Assembly: GCA_030386875.1 (NCBI GenBank)
Contig: CM059575.1
Coordinates: forward strand, 53,722,859-53,786,858
Length of the DNA stretch: 64,000 nucleotides
Reading direction: 5' to 3'
Source: Morinoia aosen
Lineage: Eukaryota; Arthropoda; Malacostraca; Amphipoda; Talitridae
Below, piece after piece: positions 13,336 to 28,300 of this stretch; positions within the stretch are counted from its first letter, which is position 1; every line of letters begins with the position of its first letter. A model generated the notes under the pieces. The model was not told the DNA's origin. It worked only from the letters and a program-made list of their open reading frames with translations, and did not search any database. A program made the position numbers and the translations under genes.

Positions 13336-16300
13336 CTGCTCACAACGAGAAGAACAATAGAAGGAATGTCATCCACATTTACGGGACATAATTGGCAGCA
13401 AAGAATTCAATATCAAATGAAAAAACATAGTAATAGTGAAAAGAACGAAATTATTCCAAAAAGAAATAGCAATGCATACAAGAAGAATCGTAAGACACAA
13501 GTCAAAAGAGCACCATGAGCGCAGGTTATGTACGCAATACAAGCGAAGGAGAGCAAGCACGTTGCCAAGCCGCAGGTGTGAGAGCGCGCCAGTCATACAA
13601 TCACCCAATGTCCGTGCGAGAAACGATCACCGAAGAGCCAGCAGCAGCATGCAGAGAGAAGAGAAAGAGAGAAAATCATAATTGAGGTTAGGGCACATGA
13701 AATTTATGGGCATCCAAACCGACACTTGTAGTACACAGGGATGGAAGCTGCGGCAACATTCAGAGTGCGTTGCAACATCTTCAGGCCCAAACAATTGTGG
13801 TCAACACACCAAGAACTGTACAACTTGGAATGGTTTTACACGATAATGTTCGAAGTGCTAAAAAAAACACGAATTTTCATCTCCCTTAAGCTGAAACGTA
13901 CTATTTAAAATACACCAACTGGAAAAGGGGCACAGCAATTACGCAAATACTGTGGAACTACGATAAGAAAGTGAGGCTGAAGTTGTTGCAAGGAGTGTCG
14001 ATACAGCAACTATATGACTAATACAAATATTAACATAGCAACTAATGAGAATTTTGAGTACCCTGGAAAGCATCGAAAACACCTAAACTTTGAGAGAAAG
14101 CAACACACGTAAACTACAATAAGTTCTAATGTACGAACACGAGCAGCTAGACATTCTAAATAACATTCAAGAATAACACATAGGAAGCCCTGATCTTACA
14201 AAAACACTGTTCCAACCAACAAAAGCAGAACTGAATTACTTACGTTTTCATGCAAGGCCACGAGCTAAATACTGTACAACCGTGGCAAAGAGTCTAAACT
14301 TTCCAAGTTAGAGTACCGTGGAAGACCGTAGATCCAAGTACAATGTACACATGGGAAGCTACACTTGCGTCAGCACACTGCACATCTAGCGAAGTAATTT
14401 ACAATAATGTATCGGATGCACCAGCAGCATCCTAGCGATATCGACCCCAAGCTGAAAGAAAGCATAGCTCTGTGCAGCTGTGCACTTATACCGTGGTTGC
14501 TGAATTGGCGTTTTTTAGACCCAAATGATCAATTTTATCTTTTACCAACAACGGTTTGCCCGTGCTGGGTAAGACCTGCATTTAATTCAAGTACCTTCAC
14601 AAGGAAGGAATCAATGGCAATGACCAGCGAATCAAGTTGAACCATGTGAGATTTGAAGAGTCAAAATAAGCCCTCAAATCCAAGAGCAATCCATTTTTTC
14701 ACGTGGAAAATAACATGTAGCAAGACTGAAAAATTAAAAAAGGAGAGAGAACATTTTTATTTCATCAATTTTTTTTAACGAGTCTTCATAGTTTACTACG
14801 CGAACTAGGGGTTAAACGAGCGTGTATCAGCAACTTTGGTCAATAGTGCAGGAGCAAACCTAGGTGGTCGCAAGGTCCGTCAGGTGCTCAGCAGACAGTC
14901 GATGGAATGAGACGCCATCACACGCGAGAGAACAGCAGCCTTTTTTCTAACAAATGATGCAATTTCTTATACATCGGCTATCCTCCTGATCAATTACGAA
15001 GAAGCAACAAATTAACTATTATGGTTTCAGTTAGGGGATTTTGAATGAACACATTAAACAAATCAACCGCGTTAAATCGAAGGCAAGAACGCTGGGGAGC
15101 TCGTGCTCCAGATTTCGATTGTTGTGTAATAACTTTTCGAAACGCATTTCTTCAAATTTAACCTTGAAGTTAAGACCAATAAGAAATTGAACCAAAATAA
15201 ATGTGAATTAGCAGAAGCCTAAGGCAAATTTTAGTATACACTATGCAATTGAAATTATAAAACCGCTACTCATCACTACAGAGTTGCACAAGCAACGACC
15301 AACACAAAGATAGCGATATTCTCGAAGCATTTCCAACAACAATAACTGAAAACTTCATTAATGAAAGACCAGACGAACTGCACCACTCGAGATACCTTGC
15401 ACCATGTGGACCAAACACTTCGCAGGCTCTGAACAGACTAACTACTATAGCAGTTCCTACTCAAATTATTACTTCATTTATCACTGACGATAATTATACG
15501 TGATGAAAAGCATCGAATATGAAATACAGGAATAAACTTATTACGAATCTACAACTCGTGTAGACTCGGATACGAATTTGCTATGGTAGAGCATTCACAG
15601 GGAACTGTATCAAATTCAAGACTGTAATGGCTATAGCAACTTGAAAGATATTAAAATTATTACAATTTTTTTAACAATATAAACTGGTTACATGCTATTC
15701 GAAAATATGTTGAGAGAATTCAGAGTGCATAAAGAAATCCTGCACTGAGATAAAACTTATCCGAGTTCAGTGTTTGACTTCCGTTTCCTGCACAACCGCC
15801 AGCGAAAATGCAACTCACGAAGACATGTCAGGCACGGAGCTCTCGCATCGAGGTGACACACCACATCAGTTCTGACTGGATGACCCCAAGTCAACCCTCT
15901 CAAACTTTGATCGTTTGCGAAGGGCTGTTTGCAGCTGACCACCACCCATTTCACAAAACAGAACAACTCAAACATGAAGTGTCAACTTCTGCAGTAGGAA
16001 GCTCCCATCGCTCGTTCCATCAATTAAGAAACGCATATCGTTTGCGTGGAGAGTATTGAGCTTGCATTGACGGCAATGAGAATAGCGTTTAGAGCACGAA
16101 CAGGACGGGAGAGACCGCCACGCTACAGTACCTGGGAGCTTCTTGGTCCTGAAGGAAGCGTTGGTGATGCACGTCTTGGCGAGTGGCGTGGAGGGCGGTG
16201 GCGGCACGGACACCAGGGGCGGAGAGTCGCTGCCTTCTCCTGCCGAACACACAAGCGAGCCATGCATTAGTTTTACAGAACGGGTAATTTATGTGGCATC

Positions 16301-19300
16301 AATATCGAATACTTGGGATTATTTACTTATCTTGGAACTTGCAATTTTGATGTCATTAGGCTGATTATAAGTTAGTTTAAGCCTCCATAACTACATAAGA
16401 TGCGTTTCCAAGACAGGAAATAGGAATGTACTATCAAGTATGGAATTAAGAGAACAGGAAATTTATGCTCAAGAGTATTTAAACATCGGATTATTTGCTC
16501 GTAGGAACTGGAAGGTTGGAAGAAACTTATATCATAACAAGAGAAAAATCTATTTCATTTCAGCAAAAATGAATGCCTAATTAGCCTCCAGCTCAGGACC
16601 TTTCATCTCCCCCTGCCAGAGCTAATTCCCATAGGAATATCTACGGGAATTTTCTCTTGAGGGGAAATTCCCAATTCCTTTGTTTCCTCTTGAGGGGAAC
16701 GTCGCGAGGCGGAAATTAGAAGGCCTCCCTTTTTTGTTGAAATAGAATAGGTTTCTTTGTTGAGTAACACGCCATCTTTTTTCGGTTCATCACCGTACTT
16801 TTTCAGTACCCATTACTTTCTGCTTCAACTCTTACTTTCTCTCATGAACTTCTTTCAATTTGCCGTTTTTATGCACAGGCTATGAGGACACACCTGGAGC
16901 CTAGATTGCTATTTTTTTATTTCATACAAAATGATGCCGTTCTCCCCTTCATCTCTTGAGAACACCTTTGATGTGGTTTAAAAAGCTCAAACAGATTTAT
17001 AAATTATTCAAATTTAAAATTAACTTCCATTTCAATCATCCATGTCTTAATATCTCATTTCACAACTTCCCACATTTTTCGTTTTGTTACAGGTCTAAAT
17101 TTACGTCAAGCCAGCTTCCTGTAAAATTACTCTAAGGGTACTTTTGGTAAGGGGACCAAAAATCCTGAATTTTCGACCCTATTTAAAAAGAAAACAAAAC
17201 GGGAAATGGAAAATTTGAAACTGTAACTTTGTTTACAATGCTTCCAGAATTCTAAAACTGTCTTTGGTTTTGTTCTAGCATAAAAAAATCAATGAGTTTT
17301 ATTCATTTGAAATTTCAATATAAATCAACTAAAAAATCAATATGTCCAATTTTTTCAAAAAACTGAGGCCTGAATCGAAAAAATGAATGGAAAAAATTGT
17401 GTTTCTTTCCAAAAGTTACATTCGATAGTCAAATTTCATAAGAATCAGACCACAAATATAAAATTTCATAATTTTTCTAAAGAAAGAAATTTTTTGGGGG
17501 GAAATTACAATTCACAGTGTGAATATGAAGTTATCCATGGAGATTATCGAGATAAAAATGAAAACAACATTCAATTACATAAATTGTTCATTATATTACA
17601 CTTCAACAAAAAATTTTGTTTTTGGCTTATACCCAAAACCTCAAATTTTCAACATTCAAATGAATAGAAGTCGGTGAGTTTTCATGCTAGGAAAAAACAA
17701 AAACAGTTTTGGAATCCTTGGAAAATTTCCAACAAAAGTATGGTAGCAAACTTTCCAATTGCACAAATCATATTTTTTTATCAAGCTCAAAACCCAAAAT
17801 TAGTGTATATTCGAGTTAGTGATCAAATATCGCATATAAAAAAACCGAAAAGTTACATATGGATAATTTGCTACCGTACTTTTGTTAGAAATGCTTCAAG
17901 GATTCTGAAACTGTCTTTGGTTTTGTTCTAGCATGAAAACTCAATGACTTCTATTCTTTTGAAATATCCATAAAAATGTAACAAAAACTAATTTTTCGTA
18001 TTTAAAAAAAAAATAAGGCCTAAATCGAAAAAGTTACATGAGTAAAAAAAGTTTACTTTCAACAAATACTTAAACTGTCCAAATTTCAAGCGAATCGGAT
18101 GAAAAAAATTGAAATTTTGAAGTGACCCCCTTAAATCATTCAAGTTGAAAAATAACAGTAAATTTGTTAACTCGCATTCAGGGATCCCTGAATCCGAACA
18201 TGACAAAGATAATACAGCACGCTAAATTGACACGTTTTCTGCAACGGGATAAACTGAAATTCAGCATTCAATTCAAATTTAAAGTCAATGGTAGAAAGCA
18301 ATTTTGAAAATAACAGACGATAACTGGACCGTGCCTTCATTCAGCTTTCATAAAGTATTCATAGAAACTGAGTCCTCGTACCGTTGATGATGTTGTCGTG
18401 TCTGAGGCTGTGCGTGACGGCATAGCACAGGTGCAGCAGATCAGGCAGCAGGTCGGCCTCACAGCGCAGCTGGATGTCTTCTATCGCCTGTATGGCTACG
18501 CACACGCACTCGCTGCCTCCTGAAGACCTGCAATGGATGCACGTAATTCTCCCAGCGTGTATTACTGGCGCACAGCTCTGTCCCCACCGTAGTAACTGCT
18601 GGTCAAACGACAACACTGTGTGACCAGAGAAAACAGGTGTTGTCGCTGCTACCAGCCAGCAAAAGGTGGAATCAGACAACACGAGGACGTGAGGCACGTA
18701 TGAACTCAGTTTTATTTGGCCTTCTATTCTATTGTTCAAATCTGAAAGAACTAAGCAAATTCTACAATAAAAATGAGTTAGCTTCTCTAATAAAAATTGA
18801 ATGCAATGAGTACTGCAAAAAGTTACTACTTTCTCTGGTGAACGAATTAATTAAGAAGAGTTGCACATTGAGTGAGGCCAGCCAGCACAAAGGGTGGGCC
18901 TACAGTTGAGGAACACGTGCAGAGCGAACACGGCAGGCAGACACCAGTTTATAAACAACATAAAATCCAGAAATGGAGGAAGAAGTTGAAAATGCAGTGA
19001 ACATGACAAATTTAAATACAGAAGAATACTTTTTTCTATCACTTTTAAATTTGATCACTACCTACTGGTATCTCCACATCGTTTCTTTTGATAGTTCCAT
19101 CTTATCCTACAATGGAAGTTTCCAAACAGTAACAAATGTGCTTCCAAAAATTCACGTCCTACTTCTTTTGATGGAAATAATTATTAAACAATTAATTATA
19201 GTAAGTTATAGGTCTCATTGCTAATATTTCTTCACACTTTCGCTATCTTCAACTCCTATCTTTCTGAAAGCAAGTACTGAAAGCCAAACTATACTATAAT

Positions 19301-22300
19301 TACCTTTCTTTTGTCCTCTGTAGCTTGTCATGTAACCTTACTACAGTACACCTGATGAAGCTCCTCTATACAGCAGACACAAGCAAAAAAAGGAAAACTG
19401 GCAAAATGCAAATCAAATGTGTACCACGCGTACATCTTTACAAGCAATTTTAACTCGTATAATTCAAGTCCTTGAGTAGCCTGTAACGTGCAAATGCAAA
19501 ATATAGAAGCATATCAAACCAATAAAGAGTCATTAGTTAGCAAGAAACACTCACAGACACAGTCAAGAAGCGCATAGGTTTGAAACATGAATTCATCGAA
19601 CCCATTAGTTTTACAAACTACAGAGCCAGAAATACACTCAACATTACTCGAACAAAAATTCATCAAAACCAAAACGTTTTGAGGAGATAAGAAATTTATA
19701 AAAAAATTAATGACTTATGTAGATGCACCACAAATCACCTTGATCGCTTATGGTGGCGATGATGATGGGGATGATGTAAAGACGGTAAACTGTTCCTTTT
19801 ATTTCTAGTGGCGGTGGTGGGAGGGGCATCCCCGTTGGTAGCAGGCTCGGGCGCGAGCGTGTGGTCACCAAGCTTGTGCCTGCACCACCGACCGCAGGCA
19901 GCAGCAGCAGCAGCAGCAGCAGCACAGCGAGCAGTCATGGCAACAACACAAGCAGCAGCAGAGATACCGTGAGAGGCGGTGTCGTGAAGCCAGCCACGCG
20001 ATACCATGGCCAGCGGTCGCACAACATCAGCAACAAAGCAGCATGTCAACAGGTGGGTTCATTGGACGACGCGACAAGCAGGAAGCGGTGTACACGAGCA
20101 GTGCCAAAGCAAATTAGAAGAACCAAACCCAGCAAGCACACACCAAGTCAGTAATCAATGTACATAGTGGATTTCAGATATTATACGTCATAGTGAATAT
20201 TGGAGTAAAATCATAAAAAGCAATAGGTTACGTGGAAACTATTCCAGCGTAATTCATATTTAAATAAAACCCAACCGCGTGTAGATCCCACAAACAGCTT
20301 TAAAAGTTTAAAATGAAAATGAGAAATTGAACGTGATTCAAGAGGGTTTAACTGATGTTCCCCTTACAACAAAACGCGGTAACAGGCACGAAACGAGAGG
20401 TTCATTTTGAAGGGTAATGCATGAGAAGTGTAGAGACGATTGAAGATTTGAAGGTTGAAGTTGCAAGGTCTCCTCCCCATCCAAATGTACCAATAAAAAT
20501 AAATAGCAACACAAGAAAACAATTACAGAACCGTGACGTTGAACTTTTGTGTAGAATATAATTCCAACATTGATATGCGTTAGTACGATGCAGAAAATAT
20601 ACATAATACGAGCACAATGGTTGATATTCTCAATGAATAAAATAATGGGATCCATAACATTTCAGAGATACTAGAATAAGGCCCTACAGCTGAATGATGT
20701 CCATACGTGAAGAAAAGTAGTAAATTCAAAACTAACTTAGCACTTGAACAAATTACTCAGCACTGGCATTAGTAGGTACTCATGGCAAACTACTCAGCAT
20801 CGACTCAAAGTTAAGTAAATGTTTAAATATACTGCTATATTAAGTAAACATCCCATTTGATATTTCACATTGCAGCGTCTTTTACGAAGCTATTAAGCAA
20901 TTTGTTAGATGCAGAGTCAAAATACGATGACAAAGGTGACACGCCAAACCAATTTTGATATTTTCAATATAATTAAGAACTAACAGTTAACTCTCAAGAT
21001 ACTGACCTCGTAAAAGCAAACTTCAATAACTTGTGGTATTAAAGACATGTTAAACTTTCAGCACTGATTTTGGTCATGCTTGTAGTTAAGGCCTGCATAC
21101 AAAACTTCCCGAAACAATTTGGTTCTCTCTTTGCAGTTTTCACAACAGCCAACGAAGTAGACAGGAATAGAGAACAGAACATTCAGAACTGATGTAATTC
21201 ATGTTTATGTTAAAGGTTTCTTCACCAAATTCTGTTCCACTTCCGTAGTCTGTGTTACAGTTAATAGGACAGGTCGAGATAATGAACGTCAATTACTGGT
21301 AAGCAGGAAGTGATGGCAACCAGCGCCTCAAACTACCAGTAGCCTAGCAGCCTGAAGCTCACACCATTCGGTCTCCTCTGCTCAGCTAAGCTGTCCGCGC
21401 AGGCCAAGGTTGTGAGACAAATTCAGTACTGACGCTTTTACGAGCTGAACTAAGCTTTGTGCGATAAACATCCTCCAAGCCACCCGCTTTAACTGCAATA
21501 TACTCTTTTCATGTAACAAGAATGTGTTTGGTACAAAACAGAAAATTTTGGTGTCTTTTGCTTCAAGGAAATAACAGTATTGTTCAGTACATTGACAAAT
21601 GTAGTATCGATTCGGCGTGTAAGCCAGTTTAAAAAAGCAGCAGTAGACCTTCAATTCAAATTCCACGTTTCAATAGTAAACCACAGCACTAGCGCGGCAA
21701 TGATCAGTACGCTTGTAAGGTCAGCCATAAGACACAGAAGTCAAGTATCAAAAAATTTATTTGGTCTCCTACGTAGAGATGGGAATGAGTTGTTTCTTCA
21801 AATTCTCTATTAGCTAAACAGCACTACCCAAAGCAAGCTACCTTATAAAACCAAAATGAAAATGCCATTACGCAATTCGCCAAGTCCATACATTAAGTAC
21901 ATGGTCAACAGCATCAATTTCAAATCAAAGAGAGAGGATAATACAAAATCAGAACAACTTAAAACAAAAACCCGGCAACCGCGCTTGTTTGAATAACATA
22001 GAATGCTGAACAGGAGAACACGGAGTACTCACACAGCGGCGTAGGCTGCGAGAACGAGCTGCAGCAGCAGGTCGGAGGAGAGGCTGAGGCGCGGTGTGGA
22101 CAGCGCAGGCACCATGCCGCCGTTGGGCGCCCCTCCACCTCCGCCGCCGATGCTGCTCGTGTCCGAGTAGGAGGACCTCTGCTGGTGACTGCCGCACCGA
22201 GGCAGCCCGTGCGTCACTATCCTGGGCACCGCAACATGCAACAAGATGTAGTAATGAAGACGATTAATGGATTCATCATAAGTTAGTTTTGGTCTCCCTT

Positions 22301-25300
22301 TACATAATGAGGAGGTTCAAAGAGAGGAAGGGAAAATGCACCATTTAGTTTGGATTTAAGAGAACGTGGAATTTATGCACAAGGTGTGTTCCCCACTGGA
22401 TCCTCTGCACATAGAAGTTGAAAAAGAAAGTTAGGGAACAATATAAAAAATGAAGAACCAAAAATCGAAGATGCTGAAAAACGGGACAGTAGTGAATCGA
22501 AAAAAAAATGCTCACGCTTACATCTTTTGTGCCATTTTTTACCGGTATAATTCCAAGTCCTTGAGTAGCTAACAAAAAAAAAACGAGTTTATTTCAACAA
22601 AAAGAAGACCTACTTATTTCTCAGCTCGGGATCTCCAATTTTCCTTCTGGGAGTTCTAATATTAACAGAAACGAGCAGCGTGGCTCACTCTCTAACCAAG
22701 TCTTGTTCTATCAGACATCAATCAGTCACAGACACCAGAGTAAGATTAGACGAGAAATAAGCACTTTCAGCCAACTATTCTCACTCACACCCACAGTGAT
22801 GCTAGTTTACATATGGAAGGAGATAACATAGTTTTAGCTACATAAACATATTTTGTTGCATCTTCCAATCTTGCCATGAAACTTGGGGGATCGAATAAAG
22901 AGCCATCACCTAAAAATACCATGTGAACCAAAGTAACCGTACACCGAGCAGTACTACTCTTTGATGCAAAAGCTGACGGTGTTACTTGTACATTCAAGAA
23001 GATAACTTCTCACTTATTCAAAGTATTTGCTTCTCATGAGTATGCTGAACGAATCTTCATGCTATAAAAATAATTTTGTATCTAGGTATTTTTGATTACT
23101 AGCACAAACTGAGCTGCAATGGACTTCCCATAAGAAGAATAAATAGAAACGCGTTTCTAAGGTCCGCAACCCTCAACAACCTCATTGTCTTTGGACAGTT
23201 GGTGTAGCACTTTTGTTGGGATGGGGTTGCAGTAGGTACTGGCAATAGCAACTGGGCAATTATAAAAACCAAATTTTCCATCAATTCAAAGGAATCTAAG
23301 AAGAAAAGTGGGCTAGAATACCTTCACTGTAAAATAACACACAGATAACAATCAAAACTATGATATTCATTCATGTCTCAAAGCAAACGTTCGATAGCAT
23401 CTCAATAGTGCTGAAAAAATACTAGACAAAGAGTGAGATGGTAACTTGAGACTTCAAGACAAAAAAATTAGGCAGCGCTCCATCAAAATTTGAGCAATAG
23501 TCACAAATAAACGAATCATACAAGCAGCACATACTATGGATCCTGCATTGCAGGTTGTGAAAATAATCTTTCAAATAGAAGTTTACTTCTAGAGAATCTC
23601 CTACAAAAAATACTCGTGAAGAGAAAAACTTGAGTAAAAATAAACGTTGCAAGTTGCACTTCTCCCCCTTTGTATCTTCTTTCCCTATAGCAGAGCTTTC
23701 TTCTCCGCCCCCTAGAGGACACGGCACACATTAGTCGCACTTCCGCCAGTACCACAAAAGCTACCCATCCACACATCTTTACCCTTTAGGGTTGGATCTT
23801 TCTCAGAGGCCTCGATAGTGAACCGGCGAAATAATTCCACTGGTTTACCCCCGATCTGTCATGTTGAGCCAAGATCCCTCTCGCCCCCAAACTCTGCTGC
23901 AGTACCAGCAAAAAATCTGGAGGCAGGTCCAGGCACCATTACGGCTGCGTCAAACATCAAGGGCGCATAGCGCATATACATTCTCCACTCTTCTACACCA
24001 CGATCAAGTACTATCGCTTTTTCAACTGACAGCCCTTTCTGCTCTACATTCCCCTGAACTTTATCCATCCAAATCTCGGTGTTCCCCTTACAGTCCTTCC
24101 CCACATTCCTGACTCCATCACTTGCTTCATTCATTCTCTCACATGTTCAAACCGCCTCAACTTGCAGCAATCAATTCTTCAATTAAAATGACCCATCACA
24201 CCGCTCACCCTTTGTATCGTTTCTTCATTTCTCACACTATCTAGACGTCTCCCATCTACCCTGCTTCTCAAAGACTGCACCTATAAAACGTTCATCCTCT
24301 CTACCTCTGCTCCATAATCTATAGTGGCCACAACCATACTCTGGTACAACCTTCTCTTTACATTCATTCCTAGTCCTCTAGATTTCACCCTTTTTTTCCA
24401 GCGTTACTTCTGCCTGAAAACCCATTCTAACTATAATTTATTATTTTCCTCATTCACTCCTCGGTAGGTAGTAATGTATGGCCCCTAGCGTTCAAAGGAA
24501 TTTACTTCTTTGTACGTTCTCCTTGCAACCACGCATTAAATCCTCTCAGATTTCCATCTTTTAAACTGCATTATACCTCATAACCTCATGGCTGCCAAAA
24601 TTTACTTTCATCTTTTTCTCTGACCTCCCTTACCAAATTCTGCCACTAGCCTTTCCAAGATTCACTTCTTTATCTACCCCTTTGATTGTTTCATTAGCTA
24701 ACACCAACTCTTTCAACTCATATACTCTTCCAACCGCTCTGACAAATTCCGTACCTCTTCCTCATATTCGAGCATTAACTTTCCATACAACACAATCCAC
24801 AACCATATTGAACAACCATGGTGACAAAACACATCTTAACTTCCAACCCACATGCACCCTAAATCATTCATTTACTACATCCCCTTTTCTTACAAAGGCT
24901 TTCCCCCTCAGCATAGAAACCCTTTACCACACACAGAAATCTACCACCCACTCCATTCACTTTCATTGCATCTCATACAGCTTTTCTGTTCACATTATCA
25001 TACACCTTCTTTAAGTCCATAAATGTATGAAACACACTTCGCTCTTTGACCGAAAATCTTTAAACAGACCTGCGATCCACACTCTCTTCCCTGTCTAAAA
25101 CCACACTTCTCTCTTATGGCGCAGTTTGTACTCTCTTGCATCCGTATCCTATTAACCAATATTCTTCCACACACTTCGCCAACCAAACTTGATAAACAAA
25201 TACGCCTGAAACTACCGCGCTTACACTTATCCCCTCTTGAACAAGGCTAAAACACACACATTCACTTACCCAATCCTCTAGAGCTAATATCGTGGGTAAA

Positions 25301-28300
25301 AACACATTAAATCAATTAATCAAACCGTCGACCACTGTCATATTAACTTTTCAGACATTCGTACATCCATACATTCTTGGTGCTTTCCAATCTTTCATTT
25401 TTTCCACAACACTCACTATTTCATTTCTAGGTACCAATACTTCATTCCTCTCTCCTAAAGAGGGGATCAGTACATCGTTTTCATCTCTACGATTCAACAT
25501 CTCAAAGTATTCCGCCAAACATCTTCATAAATCCTATTTTAAAAATACCACTATATGCGTATCTCTCGCATGGCACTTTTCAACCCCTTCACTTGATTCA
25601 CTTGCTACCAAAATATCTATTTTTTACAGGCAAAAATGTGAATGTAATGCAGAAGTAAGCAGCCACAGAGAACACTTTGAGCACCTGGACGTGTACTTGC
25701 AGAGCTGGAGCAGGACACATCTGTGGAGGGAGGTGATGGTGGCGTTGAATGAGGCCATGACGGAGGCCAGCACGGCGGAGCGCGTGGCGGCCGTCACGCC
25801 GGCCAGGTGCTGCCCGCTGATGGCAGGTCCGCACGAGCTGTTCTTCCTGTTCATGTTGCTGCCCGCACCGCCGCCGCTGCTGTTGCTGTTGCTGCTCATG
25901 CTCCCCTCTGCGCCACCAACACAAATATGCAGTAATGACGGCAATAGAAGCGAAATTTCTGAGAAAAATCTCCATGTTTAGATATGAAATTTTATGTAGT
26001 GACCCAACCCTGTAACGACCACATTTTGTACTCATGTTACCGTTATCACAACCACCATCAGATATTCATCAATTTCAGGATGAGGAAGGAACTGCCATTT
26101 GACAGTGCAGTCCAAAGAACACTTCAGGGAGCTAATTTTACAAGAAATAAAATGTATTGAGGCTATTTTTGAAGGAGGACCGTACAGTCCACTTGGGCGT
26201 AAAGGGTTAAATCATGAGGTATCACAGATAGATGACAAACAACTAAATCCTCTTTGTGTCATCGACATAAATGTTCAGTGATGATGTTAGTAAAAGGTAA
26301 ATTTAAAGAAAATAAAATTTTTCTTTTTAGAGAATAGAACATCTTTCTCAGCAGCTATAATCATGCGACATACTAGAAAGATAAGAAGCAACCACAGCCT
26401 AAGCCTTGATTAGTGACCTAGCATTGAAAAAAGAGCTTTGTGCTCATAAGACCAGCATAGAGATGTGACTAAAAAAAAACCGTGCCGTTTTTTTTAAAAT
26501 AAACACGTTTTTTTTACAAAAAAAACGTGGTTAAAAAATATGTGGATATTTTAATTTTTTTTTAATATTTTGTCTGAAAATAACTCAGCAAGAAAAAGAA
26601 CCACATTACATTATTTGTTTTCATGTCAAATTACAAAATAAAACAGCATACTTCTTAATTGATGGTTTTCAATGGTTTTATGAAATTTTTCATTTTCTGC
26701 GGTTTCATGCTTTGATATTTCATTAATTTTACAATACATGTGAATGACCTTCAACTCCCAAAATGGTGTGTTATAATAACATATCTTTACTTATGGTCAT
26801 TGATAGAGATGTGACTAAAAAACCATGCTTTTTTTAAAAACATGTTATTTATACAAAAATTATGACTAAAAAACATGGATATTAATATATTTATGTGACC
26901 TTAAAATTCCAATGCGGTTTCTTCTAAAACATTGTTTTTTAACAGAGAAATCTTGTCTAAAAAACATGGCTATTATATTTTATGGGACCAAAAAAGTTTT
27001 TTTTTTTTTTTAAAAACATTTTAAAAAAATCATGACTAAAAAAACACGGATGTAAATATCAGGAAAGTTTTTTTCTTTAATCGAATTGTCTTTAGAAACT
27101 TATAAACAAAGAATGCTGTTAATATTGAAATCATGTTTATTAGAACTGTACTAGGTCTTAGAATAAAATATCTACATAGAATCTATTCACTCCATAAAAC
27201 CTTTCGAAGACCAGCTCCATCCTCAGTCATTCAGTAAAATTTGGTGAAATGGACAATGAATTTTCACTGTTCCTTTGAAAAACATTTGACTGAATGACTT
27301 ACTGAGGATGGAGCTAGTCTCCGAAAGGTTTTATAGAGTGAATAGATTCTTTGTGGATATTTTATTCTAAGACCTGGTACGGTTCTAATGGATATCAATA
27401 TATCTTATGAGACCAAAAAATCCATGCAGTTTTTTGAATGTTTTTGTTACTAAAAAGTCATGACTAAAAAACACGGATATTAATATACTTTATTTTACCA
27501 TAAACAACCATGCTGTTTTTTTGAAAAACATCTTTTTTACTGAAAAAATCATGATTAAAAAATGTGGATATTAATTTATTTTATGTACCAAAAAAAAAAA
27601 CATGCTGTTTTTTTAAATCATGTTTTCTTTACCAAAAAAATCATGACTAAAAAACATGGATATTAATGACTTTTTGTGAAAAAACATGGTTTTTATAATG
27701 CCATGTTTTTTTGTCAGATAAAATTTAATAACACTCATGTTTTTTGTAAAAAATATTTTTTTCGAAAAGCATGGTTTTTTGTCACTTAAATAAATTAATA
27801 TCCATGTTTTTTTTACAGATTGGATTAGTCATTAGTTTTAGCCTCCCTACCCAGCAACAAATGCGATCCAAAGAGAGGAAGGAAGATTATGAAACAAGAT
27901 CAAAGTTGAAGAAGACTAGTAGGTGCTGAAAAACAGGACAGCAGTGAACCGAAAAAAGGTGATCCTCAACATAACAAAAAAAAACATTTTATTTCAACAA
28001 AAAGGAGGCCTATCTAACTCTCAGCTTGGGCCTCACATTGTCCCCCTGGGAGTGCTAGTTCCCATAGATACAATAATTGTATCCCCCTGAGGGGTGTTTT
28101 TTTACAAAGAAGTCATGACCAAAAAATGAATAATAATAACTTTTTAATAAAAAAACATGTTTTTAAAAAAAACAATGATTTTTTTGGAAACATAAAATAT
28201 GTTAATATCCATGATTTTAAGACACGATTTTTTATGAAAAATACATGAATTAAAACAGCATTGTTTTTTGTTCGCATAAAATACATTCATATCCAGGTTT

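Noticed and set aside
15757-15975. Open 72-codon minus-strand stretch with a GTGAGT donor
   Set aside because: No acceptor gives the phase 1-1 needed for hyccin intron 9, and there is no similarity to the family.
19861-20154. 97-codon plus-strand frame with poly-Ser
   Set aside because: It arises from the (CAG)n microsatellite and has no family similarity. The minus-strand candidate exon explains the GC-rich island better.
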